A DNA stretch of 64,000 nt, from contig CBDFJL010000003.1 in NCBI GenBank assembly GCA_965248495.1, positions 1,550,001-1,614,000 on the forward strand, given 5' to 3'. A model generated the notes under the pieces. The model did not search any database. It was not told where the DNA came from and saw only the letters and a program-made list of their open reading frames with translations. Positions 43,110-52,103 of this stretch are shown here, piece by piece; the first letter of the stretch is position 1; each line of letters begins with the position of its first letter. The DNA is from CAUYXS01 sp965248495 (lineage in GTDB: Bacteria; Chloroflexota; Dehalococcoidia; Lucifugimonadales; Australimonadaceae). The position numbers were made by a program, and so were the translations under genes.

Positions 43110-43757
43110 ATGGGTAAGGGCCTCGCGTCGTCCGAGCCGTTAGACCCACGCGACGCAGTCCGCGCCGGGTACGATGAGATTGCGGCGGCCTGGTCGGCGG
43201 ACCGTGCCGCCAGGCCTAAGCCCGAAGCCGTACGCTTGCTTGACCAACTCGTCGTGTCGCTGCCACAAGGGTCGGTCGTTGTCGACGCTGGCTGCGGTGC
43301 TGGCGCACCGGTGACCCGCGCGTTGGCCGGCGCCTTCGACGTATTGGGAGTCGACGTCAGTCCGGCGATGATCGCTCGCGCGCGCCAGGCGGTGCCGGGT
43401 GCGGAGTTCCACGTGGCGGATATGACGAGCTTCGAGCTGCCGCCGGAAGCCGTCGACGCCGTCGTCTCCTACTACGCGGTCATACACGTGCCCCGAGAGG
43501 AGCACGCAGCGCTGTTTCGACGGTTTCACACTTGGATTCGCCCCGGAGGGTTGGCTTTGCTATGCCTGGGCCGCGGTGACCTGCCGTCGGAAGTGGATGA
43601 CGACTTCTTCGGCGTTTCAATGTACTGGAGCCACTTCGACGGACCCACTAACGTCCGGCTGCTTATCGACGCTGGATTCGAGATCGTCGACAAGGAGGAG
43701 GAGGCAGACCCCCTGGGGACTGGCTCTCACCTGTTCGTCCTCGCACGGCGTCTCTGA
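43110..43757 (+). CDS. Class I SAM-dependent methyltransferase
   Basis: A 215-residue methyltransferase. Motif I is VVDAGCGAGAPVTRAL (about 56-71), then VLGVDVSPAMIARAR, the acidic loop ADMTSFELP and motif IV-like VVSYYAVIHVPREEH, with a later GGLALLCLGRGD. The pattern is UbiE/Methyltransf_11-like. It starts 12 bp after the small membrane protein gene, on the same transcript as far as spacing tells. Substrate unknown. Confidence 0.88.
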   Translation: MGKGLASSEPLDPRDAVRAGYDEIAAAWSADRAARPKPEAVRLLDQLVVSLPQGSVVVDAGCGAGAPVTRALAGAFDVLGVDVSPAMIARARQAVPGAEFHVADMTSFELPPEAVDAVVSYYAVIHVPREEHAALFRRFHTWIRPGGLALLCLGRGDLPSEVDDDFFGVSMYWSHFDGPTNVRLLIDAGFEIVDKEEEADPLGTGSHLFVLARRL

Positions 43758-43824
43758 CGCGCTCTTGGTCACGCTCGTGTGGATGTGACAACATGGGAGC
43801 GATCCCTCCCGTTGGAGTCAGCCT

Positions 43825-44997
43825 GTGCCCTCCGAGCTCCCCCTTCGATACGGTGCCAATCCGCACCAGACGCCCGCGCGGGCCCTGCTACGCGACGGCG
43901 ATCTGCCTTTCGAGGTGGTCAACGGCTCGCCGGGCTACATCAACCTCCTCGATGCGCTGAACTCGTGGCAGCTTGTCCGCGAGCTGGGCCAGGCCACGGG
44001 TCTTCCGGCGGCGGCTTCGTTCAAGCACGTGTCGCCTGCGGGCGCGGCGGTCGGCGTTCCGCTGAGCGACGAGCTGCGCCAGGCGTACTTCGTCGGCGAC
44101 GCCGGGCTCTCGCCGCTGGCGACCGCCTATGCCCGCGCGCGCGGCGCCGACCGCATCTCGTCCTTCGGCGATTGGGTGGCGCTCAGCGAGCCGGTGGACG
44201 AGGCGACGGCCCGGCTGCTGCGGCGCGAGGTGTCGGACGGCGTCGTCGCCCCCGGCTTCAGCGACGAGGCTATCGAGTTGCTGACCCAGAAGCAGGGCGG
44301 ACGCTACTGCATGCTGCGGATGGACCCCGCCTACGAGCCCCCGGAGAGCGAGAGCCGGGAGGTGTTCGGCATCGCGCTGGAGCAGCGGCGGAACGACCGC
44401 GCGACCGGCCCTGATCAGCTGGCCAACGTCGTGACGAAGCGGAAGGACCTGCCGGACGCTGCGCGGCGCGATCTGATCGTGGCCCTGACGACGCTCAAGT
44501 ACACGCAGTCCAACTCGATGTGCCTCGCGCTGGACGGTCAGGTCATAGGAGTGGGCGCGGGCCAGCAGTCACGGATCCACTGCACGCGGCTGGCCGCCGG
44601 CAAGGCCGACCTCTGGCGGCTGCGCCAGCACCCGGCCACGCTAGGCCTTCCCTACCGCGAGGGGCTTGGGCGCCCGGAGCGCGACAACGCCGTCGACGGC
44701 TTCTTGCGGGACGACCTGTCGCCGGCCGAGCAGACGATCTGGGAGGAGGCCTTTGACCGGGCGCCGCAGCGGCTAACCCCTGAGCAGAAGCGGGGATGGA
44801 TCGAGGGTATGAGGGGAGTCTCACTTGGCTCCGACGCCTTCATCCCTTTCCGGGACAACGTCGACAGGGCCGCGATGAGTGGTGTCGAGTTCGTCGTCCA
44901 ACCGGGTGGCTCGGTGCGAGACGAGGACGTCATCGCGGCCTGCGACCAGTACGGCATGGTCATGGCGCTCTCCGGCGTCCGGCTCTTCCACCACTAA
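43825..44997 (+). CDS. Stand-alone AICAR transformylase (PurH C-terminal domain)
   Basis: A 390-residue protein matching the formyltransferase domain of PurH, which formylates AICAR in de novo purine synthesis. Diagnostic segments: RYGANPHQTPARA near the start, SFKHVSPAGAAVG, and KYTQSNSMCLALDGQVIGVGAGQQSR, which carries the substrate-binding and catalytic region. The N-terminal IMP cyclohydrolase (MGS-like) domain of bifunctional PurH is absent. The GTG at 43825 sits just where the transformylase domain begins, so the split is natural. IMP cyclohydrolase would have to be encoded elsewhere. Confidence 0.88.
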   Translation: MPSELPLRYGANPHQTPARALLRDGDLPFEVVNGSPGYINLLDALNSWQLVRELGQATGLPAAASFKHVSPAGAAVGVPLSDELRQAYFVGDAGLSPLATAYARARGADRISSFGDWVALSEPVDEATARLLRREVSDGVVAPGFSDEAIELLTQKQGGRYCMLRMDPAYEPPESESREVFGIALEQRRNDRATGPDQLANVVTKRKDLPDAARRDLIVALTTLKYTQSNSMCLALDGQVIGVGAGQQSRIHCTRLAAGKADLWRLRQHPATLGLPYREGLGRPERDNAVDGFLRDDLSPAEQTIWEEAFDRAPQRLTPEQKRGWIEGMRGVSLGSDAFIPFRDNVDRAAMSGVEFVVQPGGSVRDEDVIAACDQYGMVMALSGVRLFHH

Positions 44998-45030
44998 GGG
45001 GGTCGGGAGGAGGGCCGGAGCGCAGTAACG

Positions 45031-45054
45031 CTTCGACAGGCTCAGGACGAACGG
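45031..45054 (+). repeat. Interspersed TTCGACAGGCTCAGG repeat, copy 3
   Basis: CTTCGACAGGCTCAGGACGA in the 70-bp gap before lipB. Same element as at 38022 and 42093, with the same orientation as the latter. Confidence 0.8.
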
Positions 45055-45067
45055 GTACCGTGGCACC

Positions 45068-45757
45068 ATGCTGAGAGCGGGCAGGTTGGTGTGGTTGGGT
45101 ACCGGAGTCGACTACGCGGAGGCGTGGGGACTCCAGAAGCGGTTGGCTGCTCAAAGGGCCGACGGCCTGGCCCCCGACACGCTGCTGCTGCTGGAGCACG
45201 CCCCGGTATACACGGCTGGCCGCAGCGCGGTCCCAGAGCACGTCCTGGCGGAGCTCGGCGCGCCACTGGTCGAGACGGACCGTGGGGGACAGACTACCTA
45301 CCACGGGCCCGGCCAGCTGGTCGGCTACCCCATCGTGTCGCTGCACGAGGCAGGCTTGGGGCCGCGTGCCTACGTGGCGCTCCTCCAAGAGGCCATCGTC
45401 GACGCGCTGAGCGCGCTTGGCGTCGAGGCGTGGCACGAGCCTGGTCTGACGGCGGTGTGGAGCAACGCCGGGAAGATCGCGGCGCTAGGCGTTAAGGTGG
45501 CTCGGGGAGTTGCGCTGCATGGCTTTGCACTGAACGTGTTCACCGACCTCGCAGCGTACGGCCCCATCGTTCCCTGCGGCATCCACGACCGCCCGATGGC
45601 GTCGATCGCCTCCTCGTTGGGCGCGTCGACGACTCACGCGGCGCCGTCGATGGCCGAGGTCCGCCGGGCGCTGTCGTACGCCCTCGGCGAGCGTCTGGGC
45701 ATCGCCTGGGAGGAGACGCCCTTGACCGCGCTCCCGGCTGCACTGGCGGCGGGCTAG
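45068..45757 (+). CDS. lipB: LipB, octanoyltransferase
   Basis: A 229-residue enzyme that moves octanoyl groups from acyl carrier protein to lipoyl domains, the first step of lipoate synthesis. The signature GGQTTYHGPGQLVGYPI is at 73-89, the catalytic lysine is K136 in NAGKIAALGVKV, and the acyl-binding cysteine is C170 in YGPIVPCGI. All are in the normal order. It would supply the E2 and other lipoyl domains. ATG at 45068; no lipA is visible in the window. Confidence 0.94.
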   Translation: MLRAGRLVWLGTGVDYAEAWGLQKRLAAQRADGLAPDTLLLLEHAPVYTAGRSAVPEHVLAELGAPLVETDRGGQTTYHGPGQLVGYPIVSLHEAGLGPRAYVALLQEAIVDALSALGVEAWHEPGLTAVWSNAGKIAALGVKVARGVALHGFALNVFTDLAAYGPIVPCGIHDRPMASIASSLGASTTHAAPSMAEVRRALSYALGERLGIAWEETPLTALPAALAAG

Positions 45758-45878
45758 GCTCGGTTCTGCGGCAGCGTGCCGGTGCGATTGCCTCAAAACC
45801 ACCTGGCTTTTTGTAGCAAAGGTTAGGTTGCGCCCCCTAGACTAATGCCCGCAGTACGACCGTGCGGCGTTTGCTCCC

Positions 45879-46583
45879 ATGCCTGCCAGCCGTCAACTCT
45901 TCGACCTGCAAGCCCTCGACCTCGACCTCGACCGGCGGCACGCCCGTCTGAAGGAGATAGCGGCTCGGCTTGGCGATCGCAGGGCCCTTGACCGCGTGGC
46001 CCTGGAGGTGACCAAACTGGATCAGGTTGCTAGGGGCGTAGCCGCCCGCCAGCAGGAGATCGATGACGCTGTCGCCTCGCTGACCGAGCGTATCGAAGGG
46101 GCTGACGCGCGCCTGTACGGCGGCACCATCCGCAACCCGCGCGAGCTCGAGGACCTTCAGGCGGACATCGCGCAGCTGAATCACCAGCGCGACGCCCGCG
46201 AGCTCGATCTGCTCGAGGTGCTGGAGGAGCTGGAGCCGCTTGAGACTCGGCGCGACGACATCGCGGCTCGCTTGGCCACGGCGGAGCAGACCTGGACAGC
46301 CGACCAGGCCCTCATGGGGGCGGAGAAGGCCGAGCTCGAATCGGATGTCGCCGCCTTGGCAACGGTCCGGGCCACACAGGCGTCCACCATTCCCGCAGGT
46401 GAGGTCGCGCTGTACGAGCAGGTTCGCGCGCGTCACCCGGGGGGCAGGGGCGTGGCGCATGTTCACAACGCTATGTGCGACTCGTGCCGTGTCGGGCTGC
46501 CCAGCGGACAGGTCCAGGCGATCCGGACGGCAACAGCCCCAGAGCGCTGCCCGAGCTGTGGGCTCATTCTTCTTCCGGAGTAG
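45879..46583 (+). CDS. Coiled-coil C4 zinc-ribbon protein (PF02591-like)
   Basis: A 234-residue protein. Residues 1-165 are strongly helical with heptads rich in Leu, Glu and Arg and form a long coiled coil (for example LEDLQADIAQLNHQRDARELD). The C-terminus has a zinc ribbon: CDSCRVGLPSGQ and later CPSCGLILLPE, giving two C-x2-C pairs. This fold occurs in a widespread family sometimes annotated as a nucleic-acid-binding zinc-ribbon protein. It ends 5 bp before the recombinase-like gene, so the two are adjacent in one transcript. Confidence 0.85.
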   Translation: MPASRQLFDLQALDLDLDRRHARLKEIAARLGDRRALDRVALEVTKLDQVARGVAARQQEIDDAVASLTERIEGADARLYGGTIRNPRELEDLQADIAQLNHQRDARELDLLEVLEELEPLETRRDDIAARLATAEQTWTADQALMGAEKAELESDVAALATVRATQASTIPAGEVALYEQVRARHPGGRGVAHVHNAMCDSCRVGLPSGQVQAIRTATAPERCPSCGLILLPE

Positions 46584-46588
46584 TCACG

Positions 46589-47965
46589 TTGCGTACGCTC
46601 GCATACTTCCAAGTCGATGAGAACGCCGATCCGGCGAAGGCGCTGGGTGCCACGGCCCTGACGCTCGCCTTCGAGTCCTACTGCGCCGACCGCGGACACA
46701 ACGCCATGGGCATGTTTCAGGACCGAGCGGGCGACGACCGCTACGCGAAGTACCAGGAGATGCTCGCGCACATCCGCGATACGAAGCTTGGCTACCTCGT
46801 GGTCGTGCCGACGGTAGGCCACCTCGGAGCAGGGCTCCGCGACCAGGTCGGACGAATCATGGAGCTCGACGCGCTGCATTGCCAGGTGCTCTGCGACGAC
46901 CCCGAGTCCCCCGACCCGCTGCAGGCGGCGATGCGTTTGTGGAATGGCGCGGGCGCTGGCAGCCGACGCGAGCGCATCCGCGAGGGCATGCGCGCCAAAG
47001 CAGCGCGCGGGCTCGGCCTGGGCAAGCCCCCGTATGGCTACCGAGTCCAGTACGACGGCACCTTCAGGACTGTGGCCGACGAGGCCGATGTCGTGAGGTC
47101 GGTCTTTCGCATGTATCTGGACGAGGACCTTGGCGTCCGGTCGGTGGCTCAGCGCCTCAACGACTCGGGCAAACGGACTCGCCGGGGCCAGCGCTGGAGC
47201 ATGGTCACCGTGCGGGATGTGCTGCGCAACCACGCGTATATTGGCACCTATCGCCGCTTCGGGCTTCGCATCCCGGGCAGCTACGAGGCAATCGTCGACC
47301 CTGCGGACTTCCGCCTGGTACAGGACCGGATGACGAGCCGCAGCCCCGCCAGACGCCATGGGCGCAGCGACCCTTTCATCCTCGGCGGTCTGTTGTACTG
47401 CGGGCACTGCGGTCAGCGCATGATGGGCGTCACGCGGCACCAGACGTGGTACCGAAAAGATGGCGCGCGGCGGCGCGCGGAGTACCGCTACTACCAGTGC
47501 CAGTCACGAATCAACCGGAGCCAGTGCGACTACCGCACTGCCCGTGCGTCGGAGGTCGAGGACCGTGTCTTGTCTCAGCTGAGGGCTCCGGCCGTCGACG
47601 GCGAGCCCAGGGATGTGGACGACGGGACCGCGAGTACCGGCGTGCGAGTGGCGTCGCGCCTGCGGGGCCTCGACCGGCGCTACGTGGACTACGTTCGCAT
47701 GGCAGCCAGCGGCGCGCTGCCGCTCGACCGGCTACGGCCTGCGCTGGCGGACCTCGATACCGCGCGCCGTGGCATCGAAGCGCGCATGGCCGTGCTCGAA
47801 GGCGGCGGGGCAGCGCTGGATGAGGCCTTGGCGGCCGCAAGGGCACGACTGATGCCTGCCGTGTGGGAGTCGCTCGGTGCCGTGGAACGTCAGGACGTCG
47901 CGCGTACGCTGGTGGTCAAGACGACGTTGAAGGACGGTCAGGTGGAAGTGGTTCAACGCGGCTAA
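46589..47965 (+). CDS. Large serine-recombinase homologue with degenerate catalytic domain
   Basis: A 458-residue protein built like large serine recombinases: an N-terminal resolvase-like region (1-130), a recombinase domain (KPPYGYRVQYDGTF and later SVAQRLNDSGKRTRRGQRWSMVTVRDVLRNHAYIGTYRR), then a zinc beta-ribbon (LYCGHCGQRMMG... and CQSRINRSQCDY) and a coiled-coil tail. The usual N-terminal motif Y-x-R-V-S reads YFQVDEN, the later S-G-x-x-x-x-R and R-L-S-R motifs are absent, so the catalytic Ser and Arg residues are missing. It cannot cut DNA by the standard mechanism. TTG start at 46589 with GGAG at 8 bases. Confidence 0.8.
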   Translation: MRTLAYFQVDENADPAKALGATALTLAFESYCADRGHNAMGMFQDRAGDDRYAKYQEMLAHIRDTKLGYLVVVPTVGHLGAGLRDQVGRIMELDALHCQVLCDDPESPDPLQAAMRLWNGAGAGSRRERIREGMRAKAARGLGLGKPPYGYRVQYDGTFRTVADEADVVRSVFRMYLDEDLGVRSVAQRLNDSGKRTRRGQRWSMVTVRDVLRNHAYIGTYRRFGLRIPGSYEAIVDPADFRLVQDRMTSRSPARRHGRSDPFILGGLLYCGHCGQRMMGVTRHQTWYRKDGARRRAEYRYYQCQSRINRSQCDYRTARASEVEDRVLSQLRAPAVDGEPRDVDDGTASTGVRVASRLRGLDRRYVDYVRMAASGALPLDRLRPALADLDTARRGIEARMAVLEGGGAALDEALAAARARLMPAVWESLGAVERQDVARTLVVKTTLKDGQVEVVQRG

Positions 47966-47990
47966 GGGTGGCGCCGATGGCCCTATAATG

Positions 47991-48381
47991 GTTGTGGAGC
48001 CAAGGCGGCCGGGTGGTCGCCCCGGTTAAGCCGGGGAGGAAAGTCCGGACTCCACCAGGCAGGGTGCTGGGTAACGCCCAGGCGCCTCGAGCAATCGGGG
48101 TGACGGCAGTGCCACAGAGACCAGTCCGCCGATGGGCCCGATCCGTTGGGCCACAGGCAAGGGTGAAACGGTGCGGCAAGAGCGCACCAGACCCCGCGGT
48201 GACGCGGGGCGCTGGTAAACCCCACCCGGAGCAAGGCCGAATAGGGGGACTATGCGCGCCTGGACGCGTCCCCGGGTAGGCCGCTCGACCCCGTCGGTAA
48301 CGGCGGGGCTAGAGAGATGACCACCGCGCGGCATCCGTCGCGGCACAGAATCCGGCTTACAGGTCGTCTTGGTTCCACAAC
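47991..48381 (+). ncRNA. rnpB: RNase P RNA (type A)
   Basis: Catalytic RNA for tRNA 5' maturation. The P4 5' strand and J elements GAGGAAAGTCCGGACTCC (about 48036-48053) and the 3' universal segment ACAGAATCCGGCTTACAGG (about 48344-48362) are the two landmark sequences of bacterial RNase P RNA. GTTGTGGAGCC at the beginning pairs with GGTTCCACAAC at the end to close P1, which fixes the ends. A TATAAT at 47984-47989 is the probable -10 box. Internal tetraloop hairpins are present (for example GCGGTGACGC). Confidence 0.95.
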
Positions 48382-48391
48382 CGCCAACTAC

Positions 48392-48670
48392 GTGTTGGTA
48401 CAGGCACGCCCGTGGCTTCATGGCCACGGTGCCGTGCCTTTTGGTGCGCTCGATCAGACGCACTTAGAAGGTGCATACAAGCTCGATGAGGGCGACGCTG
48501 CCCATGTGCAGCACGCCATCGCATCGTATGAGCTTGAGCTCGGCCGTCGGGGCTTGGCGCTAGCCACGCGCGCGTTCGCGTCATGGCTCGACGGCGGTGA
48601 GCCAGATTCGAACCAGACCGGCGCGTTCTTGGACCACCTTCGGGCCGAGGGCTTCGCGTACGTGCGGTAG
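48392..48670 (+). CDS. Hypothetical short protein after rnpB
   Basis: About 92 residues from GTG 48392, starting just past the RNase P RNA. The second half looks like a helical protein (DEGDAAHVQHAIASYELEL, then ALATRAFASWLDGGE). No homologue is recognised. It runs directly to the convergent licD gene. It may be real or a chance frame; the reading frame on the other strand is less convincing. Confidence 0.4.
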   Translation: MLVQARPWLHGHGAVPFGALDQTHLEGAYKLDEGDAAHVQHAIASYELELGRRGLALATRAFASWLDGGEPDSNQTGAFLDHLRAEGFAYVR

Positions 48671-49576
48671 TTACTCTTCCGTGAGGACGAAGATCCTCCC
48701 CGAGAACAGGGCTGGGTCGGGCCGGTAGATGTACGTCTTGCCAGGGCCCAACTGCTCTTCGTAGAGGACTTCCTCTCGGTTGTCGTTCGTGACCACGAGC
48801 GCGTACACGTCATCGGTTGGCAGATAGAAGCGCGCGTAGCCCGCCCTGTTGGTCGTGTACGTTCCCCAGCCGACGACGGTAACTGTGGCTCCGGGCAGGG
48901 GCGATCCGCCCTCGTCGATTACCTTGAGCCGCGCGGCGTGGCGCGGGAATAGGCGGCTAATGAGGGATTGCTTGAGCCTCCCGGGGTGACCGGGTATCGG
49001 ACCCTCAGGGATGTTATCCACGACATCCTTGCCGTACCCAAGCTGGTTGGGTGTCATCCAGTTCGCCCCATACTTGTGACGCAAATAGTCCTCGGGCGGG
49101 TTGGGGACAAGGAACTTTTGACCGATGAAGTCGATCTCCTTCAGATCGGTGAAGAGGTGCACGGGGATCCGAGCGCCAGGGAAATGAACGATGTGTTGCT
49201 TCTGGACCCGGAAGCACACCCAATCGATCCTGATGTTGTGCTTCATGAGACCCAACCAGGTCTCGCCGTCGAGTTGGCTCCGTTTCACGTGGAACCCGCG
49301 GGCCCGGAAAGAATCCGCGACCGGTTCGATCACACGCTCATCGAACCCGTGCAACCCCACGATGCTGCCAATGTCGAGATCGTCGTCCCATGGGATGAAG
49401 GCGTTGTCCCGAATTGCGCCGAGGCAAGTCCCTTGTCTCAGAAAGAAAACTACTCCGTGCTCGTCCAGAATCTCCTTCGCTTCATGCAGGAGTGTGACGG
49501 CGACGGAGGAGTCCATGGGGGGTGTCGTCCTCATCAGCTGGTCCATCTCCGCTTCGGCGTCATCATTCCCGCTCAT
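48671..49576 (-). CDS. LicD-family phosphotransferase-like protein
   Basis: A 301-residue protein of the LicD nucleotidyltransferase-fold family, which transfers phosphocholine or similar groups to sugars. Visible features: LLHEAKEILDEHGVVFFLRQGTCLGAIRDN, then the acidic DDDLD at 64-68 (PWDDDLDIG), the family's metal site. The C-terminal third (from about 200) is a separate small beta-sandwich-like unit with SPLPGATVTVVGWG. The ATG 49576 overlaps the end of the next upstream gene by 14 bp. Terminal gene of a three-gene operon. Confidence 0.85.
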   Translation of the reverse strand: MSGNDDAEAEMDQLMRTTPPMDSSVAVTLLHEAKEILDEHGVVFFLRQGTCLGAIRDNAFIPWDDDLDIGSIVGLHGFDERVIEPVADSFRARGFHVKRSQLDGETWLGLMKHNIRIDWVCFRVQKQHIVHFPGARIPVHLFTDLKEIDFIGQKFLVPNPPEDYLRHKYGANWMTPNQLGYGKDVVDNIPEGPIPGHPGRLKQSLISRLFPRHAARLKVIDEGGSPLPGATVTVVGWGTYTTNRAGYARFYLPTDDVYALVVTNDNREEVLYEEQLGPGKTYIYRPDPALFSGRIFVLTEE

Positions 49577-50369
49577 AGTGCACCCCATAGAACGCTGGCC
49601 TTGGCGCGCGAGGTGCGCTGGTTGACGCCGGGACCCACAGCATGGGCATCGACTCTGCCTCGCGGAGATCGTCCTCCGTGTCAACCTCCGCCCAGGTGCG
49701 AAGGCCGGTGCGCGAGATATGGAGACTGAGGGTACCCTCCTCGATGGCGCGGGAGATTGCCACCTCGTAATAGTGGTTGGTCAACCCCCGGGAGACGTAG
49801 TCACCAAGCGCGGGCATTAGCACGTCGCTCACGGCCTGGTAGGAGAACTTGTAGATGTTTACGGTCTTGAGGGCGCGTTCATAGTCGAAGTCAGGCGATT
49901 GGTCGAGTTTCAGAACCATCGCGCTAACCCTGTCACCATGCGCGAGGACAACCGTCCCGTCCATGGAGGACTGGAAGTTGTCCACAACCGCAGCGTTCTT
50001 GTGGGGGATTACGAGCAGGTCCGTCAGGAGCGCCGGCTCAAAGATCAAGTCTCCTTCCAGCAGCAGCAGGTCGTCAGCTATCTCCCGACGAGCCAACCAG
50101 AGCGAGTAGATATTGTTCGTACGATCGAAGAGTTCGTTCTCCACGTAGGTGATCGAAAGCTCTCGGAAGCGCGAGCCGAAGGCCTTGCGGACCTGTGCGC
50201 CCCGATAGCCGATGACAATGACGCATTCGCGAACGCCCGCGTCGCCCAGCGCCTCTAGTTGGTGTTGGAGGATGGGCTTCCCTTTGACCTTCACAAGGCA
50301 CTTGGGATGATGATCGGTCAGCGGAAGCAACCTGGTTCCCTGGCCTGCCGCAAGAATGAGGGCTTGCAT
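49563..50369 (-). CDS. LicC-like NTP/CTP transferase
   Basis: A 268-residue sugar-nucleotide/phosphocholine cytidylyltransferase-like enzyme. The N-terminus LILAAGQGTRLLPLT is the glycine-rich NTP-binding signature, followed by PKCLVKVKGKPILQHQLEAL, and later LLEGDLIFE (the metal-binding Asp region). LicC-type enzymes activate phosphocholine or phosphoethanolamine to CDP derivatives, and their genes are found beside LicD genes as here. Substrate is inferred from the neighbours. The ATG 50369 follows the aminotransferase by 8 bp. Confidence 0.85.
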   Translation of the reverse strand: MQALILAAGQGTRLLPLTDHHPKCLVKVKGKPILQHQLEALGDAGVRECVIVIGYRGAQVRKAFGSRFRELSITYVENELFDRTNNIYSLWLARREIADDLLLLEGDLIFEPALLTDLLVIPHKNAAVVDNFQSSMDGTVVLAHGDRVSAMVLKLDQSPDFDYERALKTVNIYKFSYQAVSDVLMPALGDYVSRGLTNHYYEVAISRAIEEGTLSLHISRTGLRTWAEVDTEDDLREAESMPMLWVPASTSAPRAPRPAFYGVHYERE

Positions 50370-50377
50370 TCCTAGCG

Positions 50378-51478
50378 CTAGCCTCCTACTCGCTCTGTTG
50401 CCAGCGTTTCGCTGGCGATGGCGAGCAGAATGCGCACCAACTCTTCGTTTTCCTCAGTCGTCCTCGACGCGATCCTGAAGAATCTGGCGTCAAGGCCATG
50501 TTTCCCGCTGCAGTCGTTGACCAGGACCCCGAAGTCGTCGAACAGGCGGGCCGTGATCCCCGACCCCGTGAGAACGGGTGAGGTCCTGCAGAGGACGTAG
50601 TTTCCGTGGGTCGGATACGGGTCTAGGAAAGGCACGGTCTGTAGACCCTCATAGAGTGCCTGCGTGGCAACTCTCACCTGCGCGCAGGAATCGGCGAACT
50701 TGGAGGCATACTTGCCCATGTTCTCTAGGAAATACTGCGCGAGCGAATTGATGCTCCAGATCGGCACCTCGGCCCGCAACCTCGCGATGAACTGTTCGTT
50801 GCCTGACAGAGCGTAGCCGAGACGCAGGCCAGGCACCCCGTACGCCTTCGACATGCTGTTGACGATCACGAGGTTAGGGTACTCGTGAATCAAGTCCGCC
50901 ACACTGAGCTCCGGGTAGTTCGGTCCCGCGAAACAGAGGAACGACTCGTCCACCAGGACCATATCGAGGTCGCCGAAGGCTCGGAGCATCTGAACGACCT
51001 CCTCCCTCGAAACGAGCGTCCCGGTAGGGTTGTTGGGCCGCACGATGGCCACCGAGTTGGCCCCGGCCTCCAGCGCGTGCGTGATGAACCCATCGACGTC
51101 CAGAGCGAATTCCATCCCCATCGCATACGGACTCACCTGCTTGCCCAGGAGCTCAGCACGATTGCGGTATTCGTCGAAGGTTGGGGTGGGTATCGCCAGA
51201 TGCTCGACGCGCAGGCTGGTGATGACGCTGATGAGCTCGCTCGCGCCGTTGCCAACGACCAACTCTTCGTGCTTCACATCCAATTGTTCCGCGACCAATG
51301 AAGAAAGGTGGCGATTGGTGGAAGGGTAAGAGCCCACGAGCGTTGGGAGATTGGAAGCGAGCGACTCGAGGAATTCCCCCGGCGGGAAGTAGCGGTTCGT
51401 CATGTAGCAGAAGTCTTGGACGTCGACGTTCCAGAACCCGCCGTAGAGCGACGAGACCGTTCGCACGTCTAATGCCAT
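50378..51478 (-). CDS. PLP-dependent aminotransferase/decarboxylase-like (CobD/HisC type)
   Basis: A 366-residue fold-type I PLP enzyme. PLP-Lys is K211 in NSMSKAYGVPGLRLGY, with the NNPTG segment (149-153) and VLVDESF (175-181) before it. The pattern matches histidinol-phosphate aminotransferase and CobD threonine-phosphate decarboxylase. Beside LicC- and LicD-like genes, a CobD-like decarboxylase could make ethanolamine phosphate or a similar amino-alcohol phosphate. Start ATG 51478 has GGAGG at about 6 bases. First gene of its operon; the specific reaction is inferred, not shown. Confidence 0.85.
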   Translation of the reverse strand: MALDVRTVSSLYGGFWNVDVQDFCYMTNRYFPPGEFLESLASNLPTLVGSYPSTNRHLSSLVAEQLDVKHEELVVGNGASELISVITSLRVEHLAIPTPTFDEYRNRAELLGKQVSPYAMGMEFALDVDGFITHALEAGANSVAIVRPNNPTGTLVSREEVVQMLRAFGDLDMVLVDESFLCFAGPNYPELSVADLIHEYPNLVIVNSMSKAYGVPGLRLGYALSGNEQFIARLRAEVPIWSINSLAQYFLENMGKYASKFADSCAQVRVATQALYEGLQTVPFLDPYPTHGNYVLCRTSPVLTGSGITARLFDDFGVLVNDCSGKHGLDARFFRIASRTTEENEELVRILLAIASETLATERVGG

Positions 51479-52103
51479 GCGTTTCCTCCGGTGGGATGCC
51501 GAGACATCCGAATCCCCCGCGTGCGGGGCGGTGCTGCGCAGCCAAATCCCCCGGAGCATACGCGCTAGGGGCTTGCTGTGTTCATGGTGGAGAAGGGGGA
51601 GAGCCTGTCTCCACGTCGAATGACTCATTACAGCAGTCTTCACGCACTGTTGGACCCGGCCTCGCCATCGAGGGCAACCGTCCCCGCGAGACTGCAAAGC
51701 CGACCTGACGCCACCTCGCCTCTGTTCCTCAAGACCCGCTAGCGATCGGCGTCGCGAGGCCGGGCTTATCGACCGATTGAGCCGGTTGGCCAACTTACAG
51801 GCGACCCTCGGCAAATTACGTAAGTGAGGGCCCCACCGTTAGCTAGCGCATTCGGCGAAGCCGCGCCATCCAGCGAATCTTACAACCGCCCCTCGGGAAT
51901 TATGTATGTAGGCCCGCCGGCCAGTGCTGTGTTGACGTTCAACCGGCGTGCGAGGCCTGCTCAGCCGCCGTCCATCCCTGTTCAACGGCTGTCCAAACCG
52001 CTGTCCAAACGCACCACGCGGGCCTGCGCCGCGGGCCCGCTACCGTAGGCGCCGCTGGCATCGTTGTCGCGATCAGTACTCAGGGAGAGCAAAAGGAGGT
52101 TAC
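51479..52103. other. Intergenic region with two diverged copies of a ~35-bp palindromic motif
   Basis: No gene is supported in this stretch of about 625 bp. At 51793-51833 and 51883-51917 two related sequences share CTTACA, CCCTCGG and an AATTAYGTA core; the first has nested inverted repeats (ACTTAC/GTAAGT and CCCTC/GAGGG). A further tandem pair GCTGTCCAAAC occurs at about 51990-52011. They could be regulatory sites for the aminotransferase operon or for the lost gene at 52104. Confidence 0.55.

Noticed and set aside
48585..48625. tRNA-like TTCGAA segment on the minus strand near 48.6 kb
   Set aside because: No T-stem pairing and no anticodon arm could be built.
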